A DNA stretch of 64,000 bases from the NCBI GenBank assembly GCA_030425385.1, contig JAUIAH010000007.1:1-64000 (forward strand), written 5' to 3'. The stretch comes from Verrucomicrobiia bacterium (GTDB taxonomy: Bacteria; Verrucomicrobiota; Verrucomicrobiia; Verrucomicrobiales; DEV007). Positions 25,402 through 35,325 of the stretch are shown one piece after another. Both the position numbers and the translations under genes were made by a program. The notes below the pieces were generated by a model. The model was not told where the DNA came from. It ran no database searches and saw only the letters and a program-made list of their open reading frames with translations. The stretch's first letter is position 1, and each line of letters begins with the position of its first letter.

Positions 25402-26988
25402 GTGAACGCTCCTCAATCAGATCCAGACAGCGCCACCATGGAGGCGTGGCTGCGCGCATACGCCTCCAAGAGGTGTGAACGCGCCTTCGCGAAGCTTGTC
25501 ACTGCCTATGGAGGCATGGTCTACGCGAGTGCGTGGCGGCGCACGGGAGATCCACAGATGGCTGAAGAGGTTTGTCAGGATGTGTTTGCCCTCCTTGCTC
25601 AGAAAGCGACGCAACTTATGCATCACCCGTCGCTCGCTGGGTGGCTCTACACGACGACGCGGCGGAAATGCCAGGAAGCTCTTCGCTCGGAGCGCCGGAA
25701 GCAAGCTAGACTGAAGCATCTTGAGGCCATGAATGCCCTAGACGATACCCAACGTGCGCTCGATCCCTTGAAGCCCGATTTGGATGAGGCCTTGGATACA
25801 CTCAAGCCGATCGATCGGGACATCCTTCTCTGGCATTACGTCGACGAGTATCCGTATGAAGAGATCGCCAAGCGGCTCCACCGATCACCTGCTGCTTGTC
25901 GTAAACGGGCTTCGCGAGCTATCGAGAAACTCAGCTGTCTGCTCCGCAAGCGTGGGGTGGTGGCCTCCGCTGCGGCACTTCATGGCGTGTTCACGGCAGA
26001 GTTAGGCAAAGCGGCTCCGGCGGGGCTTTCTTCAAATTTGGTGTCATTGGCAGGGGTGAAAGCCGGCTCAACACTCACACTTTCCGCATCGCAAACCTTC
26101 ACCCATCTTTCCCTCATGAAACTGAAAGCACTCACCATTGCCACTGCCTCCGCCCTGGTGCCGTTTGTCCTTCCATGGACGCTTGGCGTGGGTTTGAGTT
26201 TGGGCGGGTTATACCTGTCAGGGCCTGCCGTGCATCGCGGGCCAGAATCGATCGTGGTGGAGCTCGCTGAATCCAGAGAGACCCGTTCGGATCGGGACCA
26301 CCAGGCAGCGGTCGATGCGGCCTACGCGAAGCTCTTTGCCCAAGCGCTCTCCGCGAAGGGACCTGAGGCGACCAAGCGCGTCATGGAGGCTGGTCTAGCA
26401 CTCTACGAGGCCGAGCCGGAGGGGCTGTGGAGGATATATGCTCGTGCGCCCCTCACAGACCGGCAGAAACTCTATGGATTGAGAAACTTCGGCCATCATG
26501 GCGCGGTCGTTGCCATGGAGGCGTTGCCACGCGGGTATTTGATTGAGGATCTTGAAGCGCAAACGTCAGGCTTCTCGTTGATCGAGATGGCATCGCGTGA
26601 GGATCCCGAGGGCTTCATGCGTTGGTTTGAGAAATTGGCAGAAGTATCAGACCATGCCAGCCCTTACATTCTTCCATCGTTCTTGCCATCTTTGCTCGAG
26701 AGGCTTCCAGCTGCGAAACAGGAGCGCTATTTCCAGATCATGGAGCGCGCTTATGTGTCGAAACGCGAGCGCGAAGAGCCCGTTACCATTGGCGATCTGA
26801 ACTCCGTCATCGCTTCAATCCATTATTTAGACGATGACACAGCGGAGCGCATGATGCGGGCAGTGCTTCCAACCTTGCCCGTGATGACTGAGGAAGCCTT
26901 TGCGTTTTTTCCTGGGATTTCTCAAATCTTATACGCCTCAAAGCGATGCTATCGTGGAGGTGTTAGACAGGGGCGCGTCAAGAGGTGA
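25402..26988 (+). CDS. ECF-type sigma factor with membrane-anchored extension (C-terminus frameshifted)
   Basis: Starts at a GTG (25402). Sigma-2 lies at about 28-75 (AFAKLVTAYGGMVYASAW.RTGDPQMAEEVCQDVFALLA). Sigma-4 lies at about 130-185 (LDTLKPIDRDILLWHYVDEYPYEEIAKRLHRSPAACRKRASRAIEKL). Then a linker with ASAAALHGVFTAEL, a membrane segment (about 248-275, ASALVPFVLPWTLGVGLSLGGLYL) and a helical domain of at least 250 residues, presumably extracytoplasmic. Such sigma factors with C-terminal membrane extensions are known in Planctomycetes and Verrucomicrobia and may sense without a separate anti-sigma factor. At 26905-26910 a run of six T marks a frame change: the in-frame continuation ends at 26988, while the homologous-looking continuation is in the +1 frame (next feature). 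The end YASKRCYRGGVRQGRVKR is probably not native. Confidence 0.8.
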   Translation: MNAPQSDPDSATMEAWLRAYASKRCERAFAKLVTAYGGMVYASAWRRTGDPQMAEEVCQDVFALLAQKATQLMHHPSLAGWLYTTTRRKCQEALRSERRKQARLKHLEAMNALDDTQRALDPLKPDLDEALDTLKPIDRDILLWHYVDEYPYEEIAKRLHRSPAACRKRASRAIEKLSCLLRKRGVVASAAALHGVFTAELGKAAPAGLSSNLVSLAGVKAGSTLTLSASQTFTHLSLMKLKALTIATASALVPFVLPWTLGVGLSLGGLYLSGPAVHRGPESIVVELAESRETRSDRDHQAAVDAAYAKLFAQALSAKGPEATKRVMEAGLALYEAEPEGLWRIYARAPLTDRQKLYGLRNFGHHGAVVAMEALPRGYLIEDLEAQTSGFSLIEMASREDPEGFMRWFEKLAEVSDHASPYILPSFLPSLLERLPAAKQERYFQIMERAYVSKREREEPVTIGDLNSVIASIHYLDDDTAERMMRAVLPTLPVMTEEAFAFFPGISQILYASKRCYRGGVRQGRVKR

Positions 26989-27433
26989 GGCGCTTCATCA
27001 CACACTTACCAAGGAAGCGACGCCGCCCTACAGCGTGTTTCGACAGGTGGCGCAGGCCGAGGATCTGCCCTCTGCTGTCAATGATCTCTTGCGGGATCGC
27101 CCTCTTAATGAGCCTAACAGGACAACGCGATTCGATTACCACTTGGCCTCTGCGATTCTTGAGGAGAATTCGGATCCTGCCAGGGTGTTCTCGCAGCTCC
27201 ACGAGATCGATCCCGCATGGCGTGATGACTTGGCGCACCTTCTCGTGTCCACGTGGGCTCGTCATGATGTGGTGGCCGCCTCCGCTGCCCTGGCGCAGGC
27301 CACTTCGGTGCCAGATAGCGCCATCGCGGCCCTGGTCGACGAGATCGTTCAAGATCCCGAGGGGGCCCGCGCCTGGGCCTCGCAGATTCACGATGCAGCG
27401 CTCCGCGCTGAAACCCTCGCAAAGCTCCCATGA
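26900..27433 (+). pseudogene. Displaced C-terminal part of the sigma-factor extension
   Basis: About 177 residues in the +1 frame relative to the preceding gene, reading on from FFLGFLKSYTPQSDAIVEVLDRG. It has the same helical, repeat-like composition as the extracytoplasmic part upstream (VFRQVAQAEDLPSAVNDLLRDRP, VFSQLHEIDPAWRDDLAHLLVSTWARHDVVAASAAL). It ends exactly at the start of the following gene (ATGA at 27430). No convincing start codon or Shine-Dalgarno exists for independent expression. One T fewer in the T6 run would fuse both into a protein of about 676 residues. Frameshift mutation, assembly error or programmed slippage are all possible. Confidence 0.7.
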
Positions 27434-28611
27434 ACAGGAAACGTCTCTATTGGAAAGTCGGTCTATCGCTTATGTTAGGCCTAGGTTTTGGATGGTGGTG
27501 TGCGCATCAATTGCCTCTTCTAAGGGGCGGAGTGCGGTTTGAGCCAGCCACATCGCTTCGCGAACAAATGGCGCAGCGGCATTCTGTTCTACCCACACGG
27601 AAGCAAGCGAGTGAGAAACCCACGGTGAAATCGATGAAGAATGCCTACCTGGCCCTGCGTTCATGGGAAGCGAGGGAGGCCATGGTCCAACAACGGATCG
27701 AGGAGCTTCTACCGGATGAATGGGAGGAAGCGCTCCGTATCCTCACAACCTATCGAAACGCGACTGTTGATCCTGATCTCTTGGCTCAGATCTTGAAAGC
27801 CGGTGGAGACGAAGCCTTCCGCGCCGCGGTGGCGACGGGCGCCATTGGAAGTGCCGCCCTCGGGAGTGCGTTGCGAATCAGCGCCTTGACTAACAAAGCA
27901 ATGCTTGTCGAGAGCTATGTACGTACTGCTCGTGTTTCGCCGAAGGATCTTGCCTTGTTCATTGCGAGAGCGGCCAGCGGTGAGGAGGCGGATTTGGCGT
28001 CCACGGTTGCTGCGGCCGCGATCTTAGTCGAACGCTACGGGGCGTCGGGGCTTCTCAGTCTTGCAGGGGACTTTGTCAATGCCAGCTACTTGGACTTGGA
28101 CGAAGTGGACCCGGACGCCCGTCGCCAAGCCATACGCTCGCTCGAACCCTTGGCCGTGACGCCCTACACCCAAAGCGTGCTCGCCGCCCGACAGCGGATG
28201 GCGGGACGAGGGGCTTATCCCACCACGGCGGACAACCCTGAATTGGTCAGCCGATCCGAAATGCGTCGTCACTTGAGCGTGGAGACGCACGGCCGCTTGC
28301 GAGCAGATGGACATGAAGCGACCCTGAAATGGGCCCTAACCGAAGTGCCTGAAGTGTTTCGGGAAGAGATCATTGGCAGTGTCTTTCACGATGCAACCTT
28401 CGATGGTGATCATCTCACGCCGGTCGTTCTCGCCCTCAATGCGAATGATGCTCCGTCCTCGCTGGATCTTGTGAGCCGAGCGGTTGCTTTGGCGAGGAAA
28501 GCGCAGAAGAAGCGCGCGTCACCGGAAAACTATGAAGCCGTCCAGCGTTTGGCCGGTGATCGCGAGGATGTGGCTGCCTTGCTTAGAGAGATCAGGCGCT
28601 CTGGTTTCTGA
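27430..28611 (+). CDS. Membrane-anchored helical-repeat protein, partner of the sigma factor
   Basis: 393 residues with an N-terminal signal anchor (VGLSLMLGLGFGWWCAHQL) and a large alpha-helical remainder rich in Ala, Leu and Arg (LLAQILKAGGDEAFRAAVATGAIGSAALGSALRISAL...). No family recognised. It overlaps the frameshifted sigma-factor extension by 4 bp (ATGA), which argues that the upstream reading frame was translated to its end in the ancestor. The composition resembles the sigma factor's C-terminal extension, so the two may interact on the outer face of the membrane. Confidence 0.7.
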   Translation: MNRKRLYWKVGLSLMLGLGFGWWCAHQLPLLRGGVRFEPATSLREQMAQRHSVLPTRKQASEKPTVKSMKNAYLALRSWEAREAMVQQRIEELLPDEWEEALRILTTYRNATVDPDLLAQILKAGGDEAFRAAVATGAIGSAALGSALRISALTNKAMLVESYVRTARVSPKDLALFIARAASGEEADLASTVAAAAILVERYGASGLLSLAGDFVNASYLDLDEVDPDARRQAIRSLEPLAVTPYTQSVLAARQRMAGRGAYPTTADNPELVSRSEMRRHLSVETHGRLRADGHEATLKWALTEVPEVFREEIIGSVFHDATFDGDHLTPVVLALNANDAPSSLDLVSRAVALARKAQKKRASPENYEAVQRLAGDREDVAALLREIRRSGF

Positions 28612-28670
28612 ATGAGTGATTGAGGACGACGTTGCCAGAGTGAATTCGTGAGCCTCAGGAACAAAGATTC

Positions 28671-29150
28671 TCGCGACCTTTCAGGCCGCCGTACTACGTT
28701 GGCCTGAACCCCAAGGCTGAAGCCTTGGGCTGTGCTCTTGCGACCTTTCAGGCCGCCGAACTATGGTTGGGTTGTGAATCCCAAGGCTGAAGCCTTGGGC
28801 TGTGCTCTTGCGACCTTTCAGGCCGCCGAACTACGGTTGGGTTGTGAACCCCAAGGCTGAAGCCTTGGGCTGTGCTCTTGCGACCTTTCAGGTCGCCGAA
28901 CTACGGTTGGATTGTGAATCCCAAGGCTGAAGCCTTGGGCTGTGCTCTTGCGACCTTTCAGGCCGCCGAACTACGGTTGGGTTGTGAATCCCAAGGCTGA
29001 AGCCTTGGGCTGTGCTCTTGCGACCTTTCAGGCCGCCGAACTACGGTTGGGTTGTGAATTCCAAGGCTGAAGCCTTGGGCTGTGCTCTTGCGACCTTTCA
29101 GGTCGCCGAACTACGGTTGGGGTGCGCTCTTGCGACCTTTCACTTCAGGC
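28671..29150 (+). repeat. 70-bp tandem repeat containing a 20-bp palindrome
   Basis: About six and a half copies of a 70-bp unit. Units start with CTTGCGACCTTTCAGG at 28737, 28807, 28877, 28947, 29017 and 29087; a diverged first copy is at 28671 and a truncated last one at 29130. Each unit carries the palindrome CCCAAGGCT-GA-AGCCTTGGG (28710-28729, then every 70 bp), except that the copy near 29060 has one mismatch. Unit-to-unit identity is above 90%. REP-like elements of this sort are common next to Verrucomicrobia/Planctomycetes genes. The array is not coding. Confidence 0.92.
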
Positions 29151-29280
29151 CGCTTTCTTGCGACTGGGTCGGACGGATTGAGCCTGTAGGCATTTGGGCG
29201 TGCTTTATCTTTGTGCGTCTTGTCGCTCTGATAGGATTGATGAGTGAAAGTGATGGGGCTGAAGGCCCCGGAGAGCAAAG

Positions 29281-29300
29281 CCCAAGGCTTCAGCCTTGGG
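29281..29300 (-). repeat. Inverted copy of the REP-like palindrome
   Basis: CCCAAGGCT-TC-AGCCTTGGG, the same palindrome as in the 70-bp array but with its central dinucleotide reversed, hence opposite orientation. It is flanked by a second copy of the CTTTCTTGCGACTGG sequence (29151-29166 and 29310-29325), so the intervening segment is bounded by direct repeats. Confidence 0.8.
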
Positions 29301-29351
29301 AATGCGGTGCTTTCTTGCGACTGGTGCCGGACGAATTTCAGCCAGTGAATC

Positions 29352-29663
29352 TTATTTCAAGTCCAGCAGGGGCTTGTCTTGGAAGAATTCCATTCCACCC
29401 GAGATGGGTGGCGAGTCGGAGGCGAGGTCTTTGAGATCGAAGTCGCAGCCGGCGCAGTCTCTTTGGCGGCAAACGAGGCCTTGAGTGAGGCTGGGCGTGG
29501 TGGGGAAGGGGGAGGTCGCGAAACTTGGGACGAATGCCTTCGGAGACACCCGCTGTTTGGATGCCCTCTTATCAATGAGACCAGTGGCGTCCTGCTCGGA
29601 TCGGCCCATGATCAGCGCGATGCTGAGGAGGACGAGGGGTAGGAGCGTCGCCAGCAATCGCAT
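29352..29663 (-). CDS. Small secreted protein, possible
   Basis: 103 residues beginning with a good signal peptide (MRLLATLLPLVLLSIALIMG). The remainder is hydrophilic with a CRQRDCAGCDFDLKDL segment holding three Cys. No known family. It lies between the palindrome repeats and the giant CotH gene on the same strand as the latter, about 45 bp downstream of it. The signal peptide is the main support. Confidence 0.45.
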   Translation of the reverse strand: MRLLATLLPLVLLSIALIMGRSEQDATGLIDKRASKQRVSPKAFVPSFATSPFPTTPSLTQGLVCRQRDCAGCDFDLKDLASDSPPISGGMEFFQDKPLLDLK

Positions 29664-29709
29664 AACGAGACGATAGCTGGCGACGCCGGATTCTCAAATA
29701 GGATCCCGA

Positions 29710-32700
29710 TCAGGGGAGTGCGGCACGGACGCGGTAGAAGCGCACGCCGACGGTGGCCGCGGTGGTGTCCTCGCTCGTGACGTCGCTGCTGGCACCTGCG
29801 GCGATGGTCTCGAGTGCTTGCCATTGGTCACTTGCTAGGTCGTCCGTGTATTCGACGGTGTATTGACGCTCCACTTGTTGGGTGAAGTGGATCGTGGCGA
29901 CACCGCCTTCGCGCATGACGCGCAGGGTGAAGAGACTGGCAGGATTGTTAGGGTCGGTATTGGCCCAATACTCTTCGAGGTTTCCTTGGCCATCACCGTC
30001 GAGGTCCCTTTCGGCATCGCTGGCGTCATTGGCATTGAGGCCATTGGCTGTCTCCCAGGCGTCTGGGAGGCCATCGCCATCGGCATCACCGGGCTGCGGA
30101 TCAATGGGGTCGCCGCTACCAGTGCCGGGCGTGCCATTGGCACTTCCGCTAGCCTGCCAATTGCCAGCGTCGTTGGCGCTTGCCGCGGTATCAATCAGTT
30201 CGAGCGAATACCCTTGGCCGTCAGCTTCCGCAGGCCAGGGATCGGTATCGCCATAAGTGAAGGTGAAGATGAGGCGATCACTGGCATCTACCAATTCGAT
30301 GGTTTCGCCTCCATTGGCCAATTGCCCGCCGTAGCCGCCGACGACTTGGCTGTCGGTGACGTTGTAGGTGGCACCGAGTGCGGTGGGGTCTTTGGCCACG
30401 ACGATAAACTCGCCGGCATTGAGGGAAATGGCTGGGAAGGTGAAATCGATGCCATCGGTGAATCGCGCTCCGGTCAGGTCGAGGGTGCTGCTCCCGATGT
30501 TCTGCATTTCCAAATACTCCAAATCCTCGCCATCGGCGGGGTTATACATGATCTCCGTGAGGCGAAGGTCACGCTGCAAATCCGAGATCAGACCGGTATC
30601 CACGAGCATGGCGTAATCAAAGAGCACGCGGGCGCGGAGGCTTTCTTCGGAAGCGACGAAGAGACCACCTCGAGTGGCGGAAACATCAGCGCTGAGCGGC
30701 ATGGCGTGGACCGCAAACCAGGCGTTGTCTGCGCGCGCCTCGAAGTGCCATTGGCCACTGCCACGACGCACCCGTAAAGTGGCACGTCCGTCAGGATGCT
30801 CGACTGCAGCCAATTCAGTCACGGTAGATCCATCGATCTCACTCACAACCAATTGACGGCCATCTTTGAGGCCAAAGGCATAACGCTTTCCACCGTCGAT
30901 CTCTGCTAGGAGGCCAGTCTGGAAAGGCCCAAACTGAAGATTGGTCAGCACGACCTTTGTTTGAAACGAGAAATCGGCAGTTTCTGGCAATGGGCGCCAT
31001 ACGACTGGAAAGGTGTCGCCCGCGAGGGATTTGGCACTGTCCGGCATGACTTCAATCGCGAGCATGCCTTCTGGATCACCAACCGAGTGGAAAGATGACT
31101 GAAACGTGGTGGTTTGCAGTGGAGCACGCTCGGTTTGCCAATAGGATTCAACACGTCGTCCAGAGAAGTTATCGAATCCGGGGCCGCCACCATAAACACT
31201 CACTTCGCGCATCACTTCTGTGGCATGCCCATTGGCATCTGTGATGGTGACGGTGATGGGATAAATGCCAGGCTGATCAAAGACCGCCACCGCGGCGGAG
31301 CCGTCCACGGCCAGAGAGGACCCGGATGGGCCGCCAAAGGCAAAGGACAAGGCGTCCCCTTCGGGATCCCAACTTGCAGAAGCATCAATCTCAAGTTGCT
31401 GTCCTAGACTGACATTGAGCGATGCTGGTTGGAAATCAATATCGGCGATAGGCTGGCTGGGAGTCGTCTTGGTGACCGTGATGGTGTCTTTGAGCGGATT
31501 GAACAGGCTTCCGAGCTCATTGCCGTCACGATCACGAGCGCGCACGTTCAACACATTCTCGCCTTCCTTGAGGATAATGCCGCGCATTTCATAGGCGACA
31601 GTATCCGTCCAATGGATCTCAGCTTCGGGGTGGCCTTCGATAAAGACTTCATAGACGTCGACCGCGGCGGTGCCTTCGAGAGTGATGCGATTCTCCTGGG
31701 AGGAGAAATCATTGCCACCATTGGTGGTGACGGCAAAGGACGCGCTGGCATCGCTGCCCAATTCGCGTCGCACAGCAGAGCGACGACGTTCGCCCCACGT
31801 GAGATAACGGTTCTCATCGACACCTTGGCCGGTTGTCGAATTGTCCTCCAAGTCTAACCAGGTTTGGAAGCGTGCGGATTTGTCGGCGTAGTTCTCGGAG
31901 AGGTCGTTCAAGTAGAACTTAAACCAGCGTTCGAACCAGGGCTGATTGAGAAAGCGATTGAGCGTGGTGCCTCGTCCGGTGGCGAAGGCGGCGTTCAGAT
32001 CGCCCGTGCGGAAAGCCAGGTCGCTATCCCAATGGACGTATTGGAATAGACCATCGAGTCGACGATAGAAGAAGGTGTTCTTGCCTCGATTGAGCGTTTG
32101 GAAATCCCAATCATGGATGTATCCACGGGCAGCGGCATTGAGAGCAATCATTTGGATGTCGAAATAACGCCCGGCTTCTTCCTGAGTGTAGTCGCCATCA
32201 GTCAGCAGGCGAAAGCCATCAATCAAACTGGTGTAGTCGTAGGCCGTTTCTTGCGAGCGCAGCATGTATTCGCTGTGATAGCGGCCTGGGCGATGACCGT
32301 TGGGTGATTTGTAATTCCAATCGGCGTCTCGGTTGTTACGTTGATTGTCTAAGCTGTCACCGAAATCCCATTCATCATCGATCCGGAACATCTGGCCTTT
32401 GTGGCCATTCTCTCCCCACACGCGACGCATGAAATCATTCGTATTAGGGGCTTCGACTTCCTCGCGGACATTGAAGCTGCCCGCATTCACCGCGAACTCG
32501 ATGAATTCGTTATCATTGATCTTGTGACCCAATAGGTACAACCAGTAGCGAATCACGCGGTCGTTATGAGCGCGGCCCGAAGTGGGATCTTGATCATAGG
32601 TGGTCTTGATCCGTCCCCGCCAGGCGCGAGATTTGGGCATCTTCCATTTGCCTTTGAGTCCGAGGTTGGCGCGATCCCCGGTGTGCCATGGGCTGCCGGC

Positions 32701-35178
32701 GGAGCGGATGACGGCATTGTAGAAGATCTCCGACTCGTTGTAGATGATGGTGCCATTCCAATAATGATTGGAGGACCTTGGAAACTTACCGTCGTGCCCG
32801 GAACCCAGGCCATTGCGGATGCGGTCCAAATCTTGTTGTGCCACGACAGCTCGTACGGTGCGCAATTGGTCGGTGGGTTCGGGAGTATCCACCACATACA
32901 TGGCGGGATTCTCCCAGCCACCCGTGGGATATTGAAAGCCCAAGCCATCGTTGGTCTCTGCCTCTACGTAGAAGACCACGATTCGCCCATTCACTTTCAT
33001 GTCTGTGATCACTCCCGTGTAGATGCCATCACCGGCAACGGCGTCGCCATTGGTGCCATCATCCACCATGGGATTGCGTTTCCATCGGCGGAAGAGGGAT
33101 TCCTGATTGCCGCCTTCGGCGTCGTCGATATAGGCCACTTGCACATTCGCCAAGCCTCCTGGCGCGCTGACGTGTGCGGTGATCGTCACGTCTTGATTAT
33201 CGGTGGGTACAGCAGGCGAGTGCCGTAAGCCATCGATCTGAGGAGGTGCCGTCGCCATGCTCATGGAATTGGCGGATCCTGGCGTGCCAAGGTTGGTCGG
33301 TACATCCAGGAGGAATTCATGGGACCACGCGTGGTCTGATGTTTGGGCAATCAAGCGGGGCTTGCCATAAACCCACCGCCCTTGAAAGGTAAGTTCATAA
33401 GTGCCCGAGGTGCCGAGGTTCTGCGTGTCAATCTCCACACGGTTGGCGCGATTGTCGCCACGTCCGGTCGCTTTGATATGCACTTCCCCGTCTTGATAGA
33501 ATCCAAACGCGTGCGTGCCTTGGAAAACCCAGCCGGTATTGCTTCGGGAATTGACGGACTGTTGATCAGCATTCTCCAGCACGCTTTCGCCGTTAGGATT
33601 GAAGAGGCTCGTCTCCCGCCCGAAGTGGACGTCCTTCAACACGAGATAGCCTTCGCCCACGAGGTGGAAATGAAGCTCGTCGTCATTGGAGGGATGCCAT
33701 ACGCCTTGGCTATTGTAGGGCATGGAAATCGTATATTCGCGCATGGCTCCTTTCTCGGACTCATCGCTATCGCGCCAGGCGGAACCACGGTTGTTATCGA
33801 GATCGGGATGCGCCAGCTCTAGACTCGAACCAAGTTCGTCTGCCAATTCGGGCCATTCACCGCCAGCGCTGTAGGAAACTTGATCAGCAAGATTTCCATC
33901 AGCATCGACCAAACGCAGCGTTTCTCCATGATTGCTCAAGCCATTCTCAAAACTCCCAACGGCCGTGATGCCTTCGTAGTTCTCTTCAATGTATTGTGCA
34001 TCAGCGGCGACCACGACATAGCCGCGAGGGGCAATCATGGTGCCTTGAGGAAAGTCAAAGGAAACGCCTTCCGTGAATTCCCAGCCAGAGAGGTCGACGG
34101 CGGTGTCACTGTTATTGTGTAATTCGAGGTATTCACCAATTTGCCCGACCATGGGTGAGAACATGATTTCGTTGATCACAATGTGATCGTTCCGCTCAGG
34201 ATCATTGGCGGCTCCTTTCGAGGCCGTGGCGGTGCGATACCATTCCACCGAATGCGCTGGATAACGTTGGTAGGCGGTTTCAGTATCGGCGTTCTCGATG
34301 GCATAGGCGGACAAGACATTCTGAGATCCATCGACCAGGATTAATTGGAGGTCGTTCTCACCCGCGAGGTCAAAGGCGACGTCCACGGCAAGGTAGGCGT
34401 CTGGAGCGATGGTCCCACTGAGAGCCGAGGTGAGGGGTTCGGCAAATCCAGGCACCTGGATGTGGTGATCGGCAAGACTGACAGAAGCGTTGCTACCATT
34501 GTGCAATTCCACCCAAGCCAGATTGCCATCTGCATCGAAGAAGGCTTCGCTCAGGCGTATAGTCGCTAATGGGGCCTCGGCATCGGCGCTTCCTGGGCTC
34601 CCTCCATGGGCGGCACTGGCGCGCCAATTGCGCCAGTCGTCGATCTTCAAATTGGGGTTCGCGACTTGCAAGGAATGCCCATTGCCATCCGCCGCGACGG
34701 GCCAGAAGGCGGGGTCATCGTCGTAGGCCATCGAGCAGATCAAGGAATCATTCTTATTCTTCAGCGTGAGCCGCTCACCGGCATTGTTGAGATTGCCGGA
34801 AACACGGGTCCCGTCAGCATCGATGCCGTCCCAAGGGCCGTAGATGCGCGTGGCCGCCGGGATATCGGGATAGGCTTCACGCAAGGCGTCTTCAGGCACG
34901 GAGGAGAGGAGGATGCGCTCAAAGGCTTTGAGGAAACTACGCTCCGGATCACTGCTGTCGAAGTTGGGGAAAGTGTAATTCACCCCGCCGGAAAGTTCCC
35001 AAAGGGCAATATCATAGGGCGTGGCCGTGTTGTTCTGTACCTCGATGTATTCGGGCAATTCCGCTGGGGGATTATACATGATCTCTGAGAAGATCACTTG
35101 CTGAGCCTCGCCGCTGCGAAGGAGCAGAAGTGAGACGATCAGCGCGAGAAGGATAGGTGGGTAGTGTCGACGAATCAT
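29710..35178 (-). CDS. Giant secreted lamin-tail / CotH-kinase-like protein with PKD domain
   Basis: 1822 residues from the ATG at 35178, giving MIRRHYPPILLALIVSLLLLRSGEAQQ, a clear signal peptide; a longer in-frame start runs into the divergent gene. Order of domains: lamin-tail (FSEIMYNPP...), a second LTD-like region, a third LTD (IVINEIMFSPMVGQIGEYLELHN), a beta region, a CotH-like domain around residues 960-1330 (with HDWDFQTLNRGKNTFFYRRLDG and VHWDSDLAF), a PKD-like domain (ASASWDPEGDALSFAFGG), a laminin-G-like region, a fourth LTD (LRLTEIMYNPADGEDLEYLEMQN), calcium-binding repeats (DADGDGLPDAWE, DLDGDGQGNLEEYW) and a terminal beta domain ending YRVRAALP. Probably on the cell surface. 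CotH-type proteins in other bacteria are atypical protein kinases; activity here is unproven. Confidence 0.88.
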   Translation of the reverse strand: MIRRHYPPILLALIVSLLLLRSGEAQQVIFSEIMYNPPAELPEYIEVQNNTATPYDIALWELSGGVNYTFPNFDSSDPERSFLKAFERILLSSVPEDALREAYPDIPAATRIYGPWDGIDADGTRVSGNLNNAGERLTLKNKNDSLICSMAYDDDPAFWPVAADGNGHSLQVANPNLKIDDWRNWRASAAHGGSPGSADAEAPLATIRLSEAFFDADGNLAWVELHNGSNASVSLADHHIQVPGFAEPLTSALSGTIAPDAYLAVDVAFDLAGENDLQLILVDGSQNVLSAYAIENADTETAYQRYPAHSVEWYRTATASKGAANDPERNDHIVINEIMFSPMVGQIGEYLELHNNSDTAVDLSGWEFTEGVSFDFPQGTMIAPRGYVVVAADAQYIEENYEGITAVGSFENGLSNHGETLRLVDADGNLADQVSYSAGGEWPELADELGSSLELAHPDLDNNRGSAWRDSDESEKGAMREYTISMPYNSQGVWHPSNDDELHFHLVGEGYLVLKDVHFGRETSLFNPNGESVLENADQQSVNSRSNTGWVFQGTHAFGFYQDGEVHIKATGRGDNRANRVEIDTQNLGTSGTYELTFQGRWVYGKPRLIAQTSDHAWSHEFLLDVPTNLGTPGSANSMSMATAPPQIDGLRHSPAVPTDNQDVTITAHVSAPGGLANVQVAYIDDAEGGNQESLFRRWKRNPMVDDGTNGDAVAGDGIYTGVITDMKVNGRIVVFYVEAETNDGLGFQYPTGGWENPAMYVVDTPEPTDQLRTVRAVVAQQDLDRIRNGLGSGHDGKFPRSSNHYWNGTIIYNESEIFYNAVIRSAGSPWHTGDRANLGLKGKWKMPKSRAWRGRIKTTYDQDPTSGRAHNDRVIRYWLYLLGHKINDNEFIEFAVNAGSFNVREEVEAPNTNDFMRRVWGENGHKGQMFRIDDEWDFGDSLDNQRNNRDADWNYKSPNGHRPGRYHSEYMLRSQETAYDYTSLIDGFRLLTDGDYTQEEAGRYFDIQMIALNAAARGYIHDWDFQTLNRGKNTFFYRRLDGLFQYVHWDSDLAFRTGDLNAAFATGRGTTLNRFLNQPWFERWFKFYLNDLSENYADKSARFQTWLDLEDNSTTGQGVDENRYLTWGERRRSAVRRELGSDASASFAVTTNGGNDFSSQENRITLEGTAAVDVYEVFIEGHPEAEIHWTDTVAYEMRGIILKEGENVLNVRARDRDGNELGSLFNPLKDTITVTKTTPSQPIADIDFQPASLNVSLGQQLEIDASASWDPEGDALSFAFGGPSGSSLAVDGSAAVAVFDQPGIYPITVTITDANGHATEVMREVSVYGGGPGFDNFSGRRVESYWQTERAPLQTTTFQSSFHSVGDPEGMLAIEVMPDSAKSLAGDTFPVVWRPLPETADFSFQTKVVLTNLQFGPFQTGLLAEIDGGKRYAFGLKDGRQLVVSEIDGSTVTELAAVEHPDGRATLRVRRGSGQWHFEARADNAWFAVHAMPLSADVSATRGGLFVASEESLRARVLFDYAMLVDTGLISDLQRDLRLTEIMYNPADGEDLEYLEMQNIGSSTLDLTGARFTDGIDFTFPAISLNAGEFIVVAKDPTALGATYNVTDSQVVGGYGGQLANGGETIELVDASDRLIFTFTYGDTDPWPAEADGQGYSLELIDTAASANDAGNWQASGSANGTPGTGSGDPIDPQPGDADGDGLPDAWETANGLNANDASDAERDLDGDGQGNLEEYWANTDPNNPASLFTLRVMREGGVATIHFTQQVERQYTVEYTDDLASDQWQALETIAAGASSDVTSEDTTAATVGVRFYRVRAALP

Positions 35179-35325
35179 GGGTTGGGGTATCGTGTGGGGT
35201 ATCGGTAAGTTACGCCGGGATAGCCTATTCAGGCAAGTGGGCCGCTGTGAACCCTTTTCCGGTGATTTGTTTCGAAGTACGAATGCCTCCTTGCAGCGGG
35301 CGAGCCGTCCTGGCAGGGTCCGTCC

